Positions 1 to 11,318 of a stretch of DNA of 64,000 nucleotides are shown piece by piece. The stretch spans positions 18,678,215-18,742,214 of the forward strand of contig NC_049985.1 in assembly GCF_000003815.2 (NCBI RefSeq). Reading direction: 5' to 3'. This stretch comes from Branchiostoma floridae. Lineage: Eukaryota; Chordata; Leptocardii; Amphioxiformes; Branchiostomatidae. A program made the position numbers and the translations under genes. Each line of letters begins with the position of its first letter. Positions within the stretch are counted from its first letter, which is position 1. Under the pieces are notes generated by a model that did no database searches, was not told the DNA's origin, and worked only from the letters and a program-made list of their open reading frames with translations.

Positions 1-1019
1 CATTACCAATTTCAGTGTGAAATATAAGCCACAATGGCTCCTCTACACCCCCCCCCCCCCATTCTGTGCACAGTATGCACTGTTATTAAATGCTTGAAAG
101 TGTAGCCTAGCAGCTTTTATATACAAATTTAGGTGCCTAAATTGAGGAACAGTAGCCTCTTTCTGTCTGGGGTAGCAGATTATACCATTTCTTCCTTCTA
201 AGTGCCACTTTTTGCAAAGCAATATTGAGACAAACCATAGTCTTAGACCTCCACCATAGCCCTCGTGACACATGAGTTAACAACTCCCAGGGGACTGTTC
301 CTGGGAGAACGGTCTCCGGGAAGTCTTTGAAATTTGTAACGACCCTGCCTCGCATCACTCGAAGTGACCGACACTTGTCTACCTTGAACTTCAAACCCAT
401 ATGAAAATGCTTTACAGGGTACAGACCTCCAATGGCTGGCAGGCACCTGTTGCATGTATAAGATGTAGGGAAAAGGCTGTCAAAAGTCACCTACCTAAGG
501 TTTAGTTGGTGAAAATCTCACATTGGCAGGCAAGTCTGACTTCTAAAGAGTGCATATGGCGATTTTGAAAACATTCGGTTCGGCGCAATGCGCCCCCACA
601 AACAGAATAAGAAACTCTGGTGACCTTTGACCTCCCTGATAACACCCAAACTATACATACTCTAGACTGTCTAAAACACTCCAAACATGGTAGAAAGCTT
701 ATTTTTCTCACAAAATAAAATAGCCAGAAAACCTGCCCATAATTTCCAGCTCCAAAATGCCAACATTTCCCAACAAAAAGGCTTCTTACACTTACTTTTG
801 CAAGCCATCTTTTGCAAGCATGGCATCAAAATGCTAATTCTGCGCATGTCTGTAATGGTTGTGTGGACTGCATGGAGCTTCAATATTCCATGCGTCATGT
901 TAGCCCGCCTACCTCCATTGTTAATGACGCCAACTCAACCCTTTGCCCCAGACTTATTATCAAAACCACAAAACTGTGACAAACATCCCATAAATCTATT
1001 ATACAATATCGCATCTTTA
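1..1019. other. No recognisable gene
   Basis: I see no exon-like sequence here. There is a short poly-C run at about 49-60. Around 462-528 the minus strand shares about 65 bases of clear similarity with 44933-44998, so at least part of this stretch is a dispersed repeat. The open frames present are short, unlike any family I know, and have no codon-level signal. Confidence 0.5.
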
Positions 1020-1231
1020 AAGGTGGTATCTCACTGCACTTGGGCCACCGGTGCGACACTGCGGGGTTCGTTCACTGGGGCGCTGTTGTGTTATTTTCAC
1101 CGATTTTGATATTGAGTATTACGTAAAAGTATGACTTAGAAAATTCGTTCTTTATCTCTGGAAGTAGTTGAGTAATCTTTCGAACCCCGCAGTGCCGCAC
1201 CGGTGCCCCAAGTGCAGTGAGATACCACCTT
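1020..1231. mobile_element. MITE, TIR type AAGGTGGTATCTCAC (copy 1)
   Basis: The left end reads AAGGTGGTATCTCACTGCAC and the right end is its reverse complement. The inverted arms continue inward through a CACCGGTGC-like block and a GCGGGGTTCG / CGAACCCCGC block. The AT-rich core contains TACGTAAAAGTATGACTTAG and TTCGTTCTTTATCTCTG. There is no coding capacity, so it is non-autonomous. It shares termini and core with 1451-1699, and the core alone with 8496-8744. I could not define a target-site duplication (TSD). Confidence 0.85.
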
Positions 1232-1450
1232 GAGGTTCAGTCATATTTCAGTATCTGTGACCTGATTTTACACCGCAGCCACAGATTGTAATCATGCCGG
1301 AAACCCTGCAGCAGGCTATAAATAAAAACCGATGAAAATCTGATCACAGGGCCCTGCGGTAGGGAACATCAGGGAGGGTAATCAACTATGACTAATTAGA
1401 GTCGTCACCGGCAGTTAAATGCGCCCACAATGACATGCGGAACGGGCGAT

Positions 1451-1699
1451 AAGGTGGTATCTCACTGCACTTGGGCCACGCTTGCTACACTGCGGGGTTC
1501 GTTCACTGCGGCACTGTTTCGTTATTTTCGCGATTTTTTTTTATGATTTAGATATTGCGTAATACGTAAAAGTATGACTTAGCAGACAACAAAATACAAA
1601 ACAATGGAAGAAAATTCGTTCTTTATCTCTGACATTCGTTGAGTCATCTACGAACCCCGCAGTGCCACACCGGTGCCCGAAGTGCAGAGAGATACCACC
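1451..1699. mobile_element. MITE, TIR type AAGGTGGTATCTCAC (copy 2)
   Basis: This is a second copy of the element at 1020-1231 with the same terminal inverted repeats. Its core is longer, including a T-tract, ATTGCGTAATACGTAAAAGT and GCAGACAACAAAATAC, which copy 1 has lost. The two copies lie about 220 bases apart in the same orientation. It is non-coding, and I could not define a TSD. Confidence 0.85.
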
Positions 1700-1749
1700 G
1701 TTATGCGTGCGGATGTCTTCACCTGATTACTCGTGTCGCTCCTGGATCA

Positions 1750-4600
1750 TCTTCTGCTTCATAATCCTCCAGCACTAATTCATGTGTAGTAACCTATAGC
1801 TGTGCACTCATCCCTTAAGCCTTACTCAATATGTGATGCATGTGTCAGGTTTCCTAAAGGTCATACAGGGATGAGCAGTCATATGTTCACTACAGACCTA
1901 AAGGCACTGTAATGCTCGGTAGACATTTCCAAACCGGGGCCCGGCTGGCTGTTTACAGGAGCTAAAAATAAGAGTTTAATATATGAAAAATAGAGAAAAA
2001 ATTTGCTCATGAATAATTTAACGTTTCGTAAGTTTGTTCCTTTTATATCCCACTTTTCGTTCCTGCAAATTGCCCGGCCGGGCCCCGGTTTGGAAATGTG
2101 ACACTAGCATAAGACTGAGATCGCCAACTCTTTCCTTGATCTTACTTGTTGTACTACTGAGCAAGAAATTCTACTGGCAGTACTGCTAAATCTGCGATAG
2201 CGTACTTGTGAAATTTACCCCAGCTATGCACCCTGGGAATGTTATCGACCGAGAATGCCGTGTAATACTTTTTACAGAACCTAGAATATCCATTGTCAGG
2301 CACCGTGCACATCAAGAGCTTTATGTCATTCTAGTATTCATCCCGAAAGAGCTTACTCGTCGGTCGTTTTCTGTGCTTCATGTTTATAAAATGATTATAT
2401 GTTAACAGTGCAATCATACGAGGCAAAAACATATTACAGACACATGTACATGTATTACCCTATGGATGCATCTCTAACCAACAAGGTGGTGTGATCTTTA
2501 AGTGTAATGATTTCCTTAATTGAACCTGCTGCCGTGCAAAATGAAAGATCATTCATCTGTAATTCCCTGTATGTACTTTATACTTTGATCTACGTTGCAA
2601 CTGAGCAACGACTCACGTCAAGCAGTAATCAGTTATCACTTAGGCTGGGAATGCATGAACGAAGAATAATCCATTCCATCTATTCATTCTATACACACCC
2701 TAATATGTAAACATCTTTGATCATCAAGGTAGCGTAATAAACTTTGATGATTCACTCTTTAATTATTACTCGTCTGCAATTTCCTGTCCGTGAACTTAAA
2801 CATCGATTAATGAGCGAATCACATCAAACAGATACATCCTCCAGAAACACCCAATGAGCATGAATGAATGAAGCACAATGTACAATGTACGACAGCCGAT
2901 AACAACTGCTAGCTATATAGACAATAAACACATTCAGAGCAACAACATATTAACGATAAACAAGCACGTAAATCAGGCTCATTACTAAAAAATGGGGTAC
3001 CTACACTGGCTGCAAATAATGCACCAGATGCAAAACAGTACAGTCATGTATGAGTGGTCATGTGTTAACCAACAAGAAGCTGAATCACTAATGCTTCACT
3101 TGATATATCCAGAATTTCCCATACACTAATCAACAAAGGCTATCGTTTCCTACCTTTGCACAAATCCTTAATTTACATTTCTACGTTCGATGTTTATCGT
3201 ATCACAAAAGAAATTTCACAAAGTAAGGATCCATATGTTCACAGCACTCCCGGTGTCATATGTTAACCCACAAAGAAGTACCACCTTTAAGCCTTTATCT
3301 GATCAGACCTGCCCCATCTGTCTTTATACACTGCTAAACAAGATCCTCACAATCACTTGGTACTAATTCCACCAGAGCGAACTTATCTGCTATTCCCTGA
3401 CTGTGCATGTATCCTTTAATCCTCCATGTATGGTTTATGCATCAAGCGTGATACTGATGCGCAGTCATGTGTTGAAGACGCGCCCTTTGGGCCTACGTTA
3501 AACCAACCTGAGTCTTCACTAGATTCATATCATCCGAGAAAACGTACTTCTTTCCTACATACCTCTTAACGTGTACACGTATTCTGTAATCCTCACACCA
3601 TGTATGGTTTATGCATCAAGCGCGATACTGATAAGCAGTCATGTGTTGAAGACGCGCCCTTTGGGCCCACGTTAAACCAACTTGAGTCTTCCCTAGATTC
3701 TTATCATCTGAGAAAGCTTACTTCCTTCCTTTATACATCTTAACCTGTACACGTATTCGATAATCCTCACACCATCATGTATGGTTTATGTATCAAGCGT
3801 GATACTGATAAGCAGTCATGTGTTGAAGACGCGCCCTTTGGGCCTATACGTTAAACCAACTTGAGTCTTCACTAGATTCATATCATCCGAGAAAGCTTAC
3901 TTCTGCACCCCTTCCTTCTTACCTGTACACTTATCACGTAATCCTCACACCATGTATGGTTTATGCAGCACAGAAGATCTTAGAGATGAGGATCATACAA
4001 ACCAATGAAGCTCTATCAAGAGCCTCTTGATAGAAGCTTCTTGTACAAACCAATCTTGCTCAAAAGCATCGCTTGTGTTCGATCACTCTGCTAAACATAT
4101 ATCCTGAATACTCAAGTACATGCAATGATGACCAATGACCTTTTTTGACGAATTCGGTCAATACGACTAATGCAAATAAAACTCCGTCTCCGCTAGATTC
4201 ATATCTTCCATAAGATCTTACTGCGCTGGTTCCCTGACTCTGCACGTAGCCAGTAATCCTTAGACCATGTATGTTTTATGCGTAACCCCAGAACTCAGAG
4301 CAAAAGATCACCCCGAGCAATCATATCTGCTAGACGCAGACATGTCTTGGCCAATGACGTAGTGTGATCATCAGATGGCCTCTTTGATAACTTCGGTCAA
4401 GGCGGCAAATGAAAGTTCCCATACGGCAATAGCTGAATATGTGCCAAGAAGACAGTATAATCAGTAGGTAAGGCGGTCTGTGTGATGAATTTGATCGAGA
4501 AGATGAAGAGAATTTCCCAAATGCTGATGCCTTCATGACCGCATGTCACCTGTACATCTTCAATCATGAAGACTGTGTGATCAATGTCATTGGAAAATGT
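1750..4600. repeat. Old degenerate satellite with a three-copy recognisable core
   Basis: From about 3425 to 3960, three units of roughly 180 bases repeat in tandem. Each carries ATGTATGGTTTATG, then AGTCATGTGTTGAAGACGCG and the palindrome GCCCTTTGGGC, then CACTAGATTCATATCATC, then a CTGTACACGTATT stretch. Flanking sequence (for example 3360-3430, 4180-4275 and 4320-4400) repeats parts of this pattern at lower similarity, and weaker echoes appear back to about 1750. I read the block as an ageing tandem array. The outer limits are approximate and the core is the secure part. I see no gene here. Confidence 0.6.
1923..2099. mobile_element. Short foldback element with GC-rich termini
   Basis: The left terminus ACATTTCCAAACCGGGGCCC is mirrored on the right by GGGCCCCGGTTTGGAAATGT. 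The arms are about 24 bases around an AT-rich core of roughly 130 bases. No other copy of this family was noticed in the window. A TSD is not evident. Confidence 0.75.
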
Positions 4601-4904
4601 CATTGGTTTTATTCAGAAAATGAACTCGGTGGCCTGAAGCTAGCCGAATTACGTACAAATTACAAAAGGTGAAACGACGGAGTGGAGAATAGTGACAGAA
4701 ATCTATTGAATTTACTTTATACATAATGAAAACTAGTCTGCAATGCTTAAAATCTACAAAACGGTATTCACTCTTCCAGGACATGTAACGGCAAACCGCA
4801 TAGTTATGGATGTCGGTCACAGATGCAAGTAGAGCCATTCGGAAATCCCAACATATTCCAACCGACCAGGCCATCAGATTACCGGCAGGTAGTAAGTATT
4901 GGCG

Positions 4905-5300
4905 GCGACGTACGTCATGGGATCTGGTCCCGTTGCCAGCTGCTATCACCAACCAATCTTCGTTATAACCCCTTTCCACTAGGACGGCGCTCTCGCCACG
5001 CTCTCTCTCTGTGACCTAAATTTTGACATATCGCTCAACGATTTGTATAGAAAAGAAACGAATCTTTTTACACTTTGTGCGCTTTCTGTGTTGTCTTCTT
5101 GGTCACACCTTTGCATTTTGTATGATATATCCAGTGTGAAAGTGAAGGTTACACATATCCTATTTAGGTCGCAGTGAGAGCGCAGCGCCATCGCCCTCTA
5201 GTGGAAAGGGGGCCTAAGTTTTGCTGTGATGTACGTCACGGGATCTGCTCCGGTTGCCGGCTCTCCTCACCCACCCATCTTCGTTACCGTTAACCCCAGT
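4905..5300. repeat. Diverged direct repeat flanking a MITE
   Basis: About 65 bases at 4905-4968 (GACGTACGTCATGGGATCTG and onward through CCAATCTTCGTTA) recur, diverged, at 5228-5300 (GATGTACGTCACGGGATCTG through CCCATCTTCGTTA). The element at 4966-5215 lies between them. This is too long for a TSD, so it is probably a local duplication or a larger repeat into which the MITE inserted. Confidence 0.65.
4966..5215. mobile_element. MITE with CCCTTTCCACTAG termini, core shared with the AAGG family
   Basis: The termini CCCCTTTCCACTAG...GGCGCTCTC and CTAGTGGAAAGGGGG are inverted repeats, and the inner GTGACCTAAATTTTG is mirrored by ATTTAGGTCGC. Read on the minus strand, the core carries AGATTCGTTTCTTTTCTAT followed by CGTTGAGCGAT. 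This matches the ATTCGTTCTTTATCTCTG ... CGTTGAG core of the elements at 1451 and 8496, although the termini differ. It is non-coding. Confidence 0.75.
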
Positions 5301-7004
5301 GGGACGCTCTCTTACATCTACTCATGTTAGAACTGATGGAAGTCGACAGGCGACTCTTCGGGGTACTGTGAACCCGATAAATGGGAATCTATCATACCTT
5401 AAGTGGATTACAACCGTCGTGTTGATGCCAGCGCATCGTGTGTGGGGCATTCGTGGAAACCCCAAAGTTTTCTGCTGAGAAGGTGAAGGACTGAAAAGCC
5501 ACAAACAGCATCTGAACTACGTCAATGAATGTTAGACATCCAGGTAATAAGCTTTGCTTAAAGGCAGTTACTCAAGCAACTGTATATGATGAAGGCCTTT
5601 GAAGCAGTGGTAGGCCTTAGGGGCATGTTCGGACATGACGTACCCGCCATGACACACGAGTCAGGGGTAGGAGGAACCCCTTGCATCCTTGGTCGGAAGT
5701 CCTCCTAGGAGACGGAAACTCCAAATAATAAAACTACATCTGCTGGGGCCGTGTGCGCCAGTAGACGAGAGGGTGGAGAAGGAAGTGCACACCCCTCCTT
5801 CACCTTAAAAAGTCACGTGCAGGCCAGGCAGACTGGTTCCCTAACCAACCTTGTCTGTCTACCATTGATCTTTGGATACGAAGAAACACCCAAAATATGA
5901 TGAATCCATAGTTGTCCTTAGCTTGACTTTATCTTACCATATTTCTAATTAGACAATCCAAAACTATCTTCAGCTATTTTGTATTTTCAGTTTCTTCCAG
6001 ATATCTTCAGTGTCATTGACGAAAGATAAAGGATGCTATCTAAGCCTTTTAACCGTTTCCACATTCATATCCAGTTGCTTGAGTAACTGCTTTTTTGCAG
6101 CATCTGAACTGTTTCATTTTCCGCTCGTTTTTCAGGAGATTTGTTTCCCATTTTACCGTTAAATCCAGTGGTCCCGACGGTGCTTGTAAATGTGTGAACA
6201 TATAGATGATGTATTGTTGCCAGATACCATGCACATTTGGGGAACATTTTAGATATTAAGGTTAGCAATTTTAGTGATTATTCACGGCTATAAAATACAT
6301 ATTTTACCGGGACACTGAGGGGATGTGAGGAAGGTTTACATTTTTATGGTCGTTAAAATTGTGTTTTTCGCACAGGAATAATCTCCAGATTTATCGGGTG
6401 CGTTTTAGTTTCCTTTTATTGGATTACTACAGAGGAATATAATATAGAGTCGTAGGTCGTTAAAGATTAGGGGCACATTGTTGGAATGCCGGTCATGCAT
6501 TCACGGAATCACCATGTCTCTATACTAGATGGTTAAAACTCGAATTGTCAAACCCGTAAGAAAAGTGGGGATTTTCGTCTTCCTCTGCTTGCAAAAAAAA
6601 ACCCAACTTGTCTAGATATAGCCAACACTAGTATCTGTTAGTATTTCGTGATGATTATTTCCACTAGAGGGTGATCGCGCTATACTATGTCCCCCATATT
6701 TCTATGACGTACTTGGAATCAGACTTCGGGCATGGACTTTCAAATAAACTCTTCAAAACAAGATTGTGTTTGCACTCATGCTGTTATGCACATTAATCAA
6801 ATATACATTCTGAAGAAAAATAAATAAAGCCGAATTACGTCTCAGCGCTGTCACAACACTTTTTTGCCCCAGGTGCGCCCATATGACTAGGTTTTGAAAT
6901 ACTAACAAAGGAAAGGACCCCTACTGTTCCTATAAGTATAGTGAGTTCTTTAAAGTGCTCGAGGTGTGTTTCTCCTCAAATATGTGACCCCCATCGAACT
7001 TCCC
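5301..7004. other. No recognisable gene
   Basis: This stretch is AT-rich and I see no exon, repeat unit or RNA gene that I can support. A short ATTGAC/TCATGACGTA-rich segment around 5630-5650 has no clear partner. The open frames are short and resemble no family. Confidence 0.5.
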
Positions 7005-7168
7005 CTCCTAGGGATGGTACTGAGGTAGGTACTCATTTTCACCTGAGTGAACTGAGGAAGGTCGTGTTTCCCAGGGGTACAACATCCATGTATAAAAGGG
7101 GTTCAAACCCAGGACCTCCAGTTGAGTTCTGTTCGAAACGTCCAACCAATTGCGCCACACGATGTCAC
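7005..7168 (-). mobile_element. tRNA-derived SINE, diverged copy
   Basis: Read on the minus strand, a tRNA-like head begins near 7168. It has an A-box-like TGGCGCAATTGGTTGG and a B-box-like GGGTTTGAACCCC. A diverged body follows, related to the copies at 7221 and 22016 (AGGTGAAAATGAGTACCTAC corresponds to AGGTGTAAAAATGGGTACCT). It is not a functional tRNA: the anticodon arm cannot be folded convincingly and no acceptor stem closes. Confidence 0.65.
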
Positions 7169-7220
7169 CGATATATGTAATACTTACGTCATAGCAAACA
7201 GTATATCCATACTTTGCTTT

Positions 7221-7512
7221 TCTATTTTGCTTTCGGACAGACGAGGACAATGTGGCACTGCACTCAAGTTTTTGTAACTTATGTTAACAGTACCACATAC
7301 ACGTTACAGACAGAAGGTAAAGGTAGTCTTTTACCTCCCTGACCGAAGCCAGGTACCCATTTTTACACCTGGGTGAAGGTCGTGTGAAGTGCCTTTCCCA
7401 AGGGCACAACGTCGGGGGGCACGGCGGGGATCAAACTCAGAACCTCTAGCTTCCGAGCCGAACGTTCTACCAGTTTCAAGTTTCAAGTTTCAAGTTCCAA
7501 GCCCGACGCTAC
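7221..7512 (-). mobile_element. tRNA-derived SINE with heptamer expansion in its head
   Basis: On the minus strand this is the same family as 22016-22235. It has the GCGTCGGGC head, GTAGAACGTTCGGCTCGGAA, a B-box-like GAGTTTGATCCCC, the conserved body GTTGTGCCCTTGGGAAAGGC and a tail matching GTGCAGTGCCACATTGTCC. In place of the normal GTGGCGTAACTG A-box segment there are several tandem CTTGAAA units (7474-7500). The body resembles the conserved central domains known from metazoan SINEs (perhaps Nin-DC-like), but I cannot confirm the name. Confidence 0.8.
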
Positions 7513-8495
7513 GGTTTTTTTTCTGATACATGTAGTTGCAGGGTCTTCTATTATAAAGCCTGTTGATTGGCTTCGTGCAGAATCATATTCATCTCCCTTT
7601 TTTCGCTAACCCTTTCCGCAGTGTGAGTTTGTCGCTGATCCCGCACGTGTGCAGGTTTGCAATGCTGCTCACGACGTCGGTCTTTACGTGTCATCCTTCA
7701 GCAGTACTCAGGCACGTCACTAGTCCTTTGGTAATAAAGACAAGACGGTGCATTTTGTTCTCCTAATAATGCATTGCGAGGGATTGTCCTCTTTATTTTG
7801 CAAGGGTTATCAACCTAGAGAGGGTCATCAACCTAGAAATGTATAGAAAGATCGCACTTAAGTCACTTCTACGAAACTCACTAATCATAGCAATATAGAA
7901 GGACTGCTTTCAATGCTGAACTTTGTAGGTGCTGCATCTCAATAGAGATGAAGACGTTGATAATGAAGTTCAAAAAGCTACCTGCACAGAGATGACACAA
8001 ACTATACGTTGAAAGCACTCGTAAATGTGCCCTTTGAAGTAAATTTACCCCATGTCTGTTTGGTGACACGAAACACCGACATTAATGATCTCACCTTATA
8101 AAGATTCAAGCTCCTAGCCAACCCAATAAGCAAGTGAAATAACTGCGACACCTGTTGCCCGTGTACCTCGCATGGGGTAACGCCAAACGAAACTACATGT
8201 CTACCCTCTTGGGTCTCCTTTTATCCCTATGATTTGAAGTCTGATCTTGATGCCGTCGGGTAGTAGTAGGTTTATCATCTCCTATGATAAGGTAACAAAC
8301 AATGAGTTATGGTCCTAACTTTAAACATTGTCAGCAAAACATATAGCTCTGACCCAAGTCATTTAGCCTCGTGATGTATTTGTTACTTACCTTCGTAGAC
8401 TTTGAGAGACTTTATTTGAAAAATCCATTCTCAGTAGACCTTCTCAGCGATTGAACTCTTCACTCACTCCAACATTTCTTTATCTTGTAAACCTT
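7513..8495. other. No recognisable gene
   Basis: I find neither a credible exon nor a repeat here. Short open frames exist on both strands without family resemblance. Confidence 0.45.
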
Positions 8496-8744
8496 AAGGC
8501 CCCCTCTCACTTGACGTGCGGCACGCTTGCGGCATTGCTGCGTTCGTTCACTGCGTCACTGTTTTGTTATTTTCTTCGATTTTTTATGATTCAGATATTG
8601 CGCAATACGTAAAAGTATAACATAAAAGACGACAAAATATACAACAAGTAAGAAAATTCGTTCTTTATCTCTGAAATTCGTTGAGCATCTTCCGAACGCA
8701 GCAATGCCGCAAGCGTGCCGCACGTCAAGTGAGAGGGGGCCTTT
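8496..8744. mobile_element. MITE, TIR type AAGGCCCCCTCTCACTTG
   Basis: Near-perfect terminal inverted repeats (AAGGCCCCCTCTCACTTGAC and its complement) extend inward through GCGGCACGCTTGCGGCA. The core (GTTATTTTC, ATTGCGCAATACGTAAAAGT, AAATTCGTTCTTTATCTCTG) is nearly the core of the 1020 and 1451 elements, whose outermost 25-30 bases differ. It is non-coding. Confidence 0.88.
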
Positions 8745-9594
8745 ATCACGATCCCTGTCCCTGCCGAAGTATTAACCAGTCAGTGTAATGATTGGCTCTG
8801 ACATTTCGTTACCTTGTAAGCCTATCTCTGCCCCGGTATTAGCCAGTGTTTCGGATTGGATGACTGATTGAATTTCAAACCCAGACGTCCGTGCTATCGC
8901 CGCGATAACATCCGCTATTGTCCAATCGATGTGAACCGTGTAGTTATTTCTACTTGATCGATTCCAGAGCCTGGGAAAATGTCGTGTTTCCGTCTGCTTG
9001 ACCTAGCCTAGTAAAAACTTATCGACGCGACCACTGGGAAGAAATAGAATCGGTAAAAGGTGATTGAACAGGACAGACACATGTTTTTATTAAGACAGTA
9101 TCTAACTTATGCCTTCTATGCTGTACAAGGAGCATGACAGATTGCCTAAAGAGAAAAAAAATCCATTGTACAAAATTCAGTACGGTAAAAAGACACTGTT
9201 ACGGCATCTCGTCACGGCATCTTAGATTAGAAAGCCGTCTACGATCATGAATCGGAGAGATGAATGTATGTAAAAAAAAAACATGACTTATTCGTCCTCT
9301 GTTGCCCAGGAGGCATCAGGGATGGTCTGAAGAGAATCTTTTTGGGAGGAGGAACAGATTATTCCTCTGAAGACATTGTTGAAGACGATGTATCTATAGC
9401 TTGTGGTCACAGACTTCGTTAGGAGCATTTTGTCATTCAGAAAACATAAAACAAAATAGATTCTTCGGTAATCTCAAATGACTTTGTAAGGCATCTTAGT
9501 AATAATTCTAAGCCGTGGAAAGGAGGGGTCGATGTGCATTGAAGACCCCAGCTTCTTACCTTCTCTAGAATGGCAGAAGGTTATGTTTTGAGCG

Positions 9595-9662
<68 letters not shown>

Positions 9663-11160
9663 CAGCATAACTAGAGAAGCCTTTGATGGATCCTGATTAT
9701 ATTTCCTCATCTGTTGCCCAGACAGCATCGCAGACTTAAGATCAACATTCTTATCTTCAAACAAAGCTGACACAGGTGATCCTTATGGCCAGCAAAGACA
9801 GGTGCTTGATGCAGGGATGTTCCAGATGAATGGCTATTCCCCTATACTACCCCGGGGGCATCAAAGACTGACCGAAGACCACGCTTTTATTTCAGCATGA
9901 TAACAGGCTGTCTGGAGAGCAAGATTCACTGCTATTAGTTCAAAGAAAAGGACAAAAGTTACTCCTGAGTAAGCTACAAGGACATCGGTGGTCTGTAATC
10001 GCTCGTCAAGACAACTTAATAGGTCCGTTAACTGAATCCTAAGGAATGAATAGATGTATGGACTCGCCTAAAGCAGTAAGCAGCAGATGTATGTTAGAGA
10101 CAACGTCGTTTGTAGCACACGGAACATCAGGGGCTGCCTTAGAATCGGATCATATTTTTCCGCATGGTCTTTTTAGCGAATGCCCACAAACGCCCACTCT
10201 AGAGAAGTCCGCGCTGCACGAATCTCATTTTTTTTGCTTGGAATATGTCCACGTTGTGCTCCCATGTATTAATCCTGAGTTTCAAGTCAATCCATTGACC
10301 CGAAGTGACATAAATCAAAGTTTTCGATTCTCGATGGTCTTTTTAGCGAACGCCCAGCAAAATGTCTTTTTAGCGAATGCCCACTATATCCACAAAAATA
10401 TCGGCCGTCGCGCAACGACACCTAAACCTACCGCCACAAACATGTTCAAGATGGTGTCCCATTGATGTGTACGGAGTTTCCGTGCTTTACAAGCATTTTA
10501 AGTCCCTGTTTTTGGTCAAAATGTACGGCGACGATACTACCATACTTTAAATATAGCAATTCAAAATGGCGGGCACTAGTCATGTGACCTCCTTGCGGGA
10601 CTGTTCTATAAGTATCGCGGGAGGGACTGTTGTAGCATAGCTTCTCATACAACCATTTTAGAGTGAATTCTGAACAAGATTTTCATTTCATAGAACTATC
10701 ATCTGACTGATATTTACAATGTGGTCATTTTTTCTGTGCTATTATTACCCAGGTTTGAGGAACTTAGTGCAAATTTGGATATTGATTCACCTCAGTGCCC
10801 AATTAATGTACAAAAGGCTCAGACACATTAGTATTATAAACCTGAATAGGGGCAGGTAACCAATACTAGAAAAACATAGCTATTTATTATTAACAATACT
10901 ATTTACATTATAATAATAACTCTTCACCAAACTGGACTTTTCTTATCTTTATTTATCACAGAAACATTGTTACAATGAGGATTTGATTAGATGAGTATCT
11001 GTTACAGTGTGTACAAACTTATTTCAAATACAAAAATGTATTTCGTTTCACTTCCTAAATATTTTTAAAGTATTGGAAGAAGTTGACACATAAACAATAT
11101 TAATTGCATTATTTATGTGCAGTAAAATGTGACCACATGCTATCAATAGCCTAATAAAAT
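8745..11160. other. No recognisable gene; short repeats only
   Basis: I see no supported gene. Features worth noting: a related segment at about 9283-9320 and 9702-9730 (CTGTTGCCCAG with GGCATC or AGCATC); three scattered copies of TTTTTAGCGAATGCCCA or a close variant between 10164 and 10385; and at 10563-10612 an AAAATGGCGGGC (YY1-like) motif about 40 bases before TATAAGTA. The last could be a promoter, but no exon follows that I can identify. Confidence 0.4.
9598..9660. repeat. (TG)n microsatellite
   Basis: About 30 uninterrupted TG dinucleotides. The open frame of alternating Thr and His on the opposite strand is an artefact of this repeat. Confidence 0.97.
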
Positions 11161-11318
11161 GTTGGAACATGGCACAAGCGGGCTCCCCTTCTGAGTACAG
11201 AAAGGAAATGTTTTATAACATTTAGTTATGACGTAGAAAATTTCAATTGTAAAATGTACCTTTATTAACATTTACAAACAAATTGTTTTTTCTCTTCTTA
11301 ATAAATGACAACAATACA

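Noticed and set aside
687-1109. 140-codon frame, + strand
   Set aside because: It runs into the MITE at 1020-1231, shows no domain, and is probably chance.
10046-10465. 139-codon frame, + strand
   Set aside because: It includes three copies of a short non-coding repeat (TTTTTAGCGAATGCCCA) and resembles no family.
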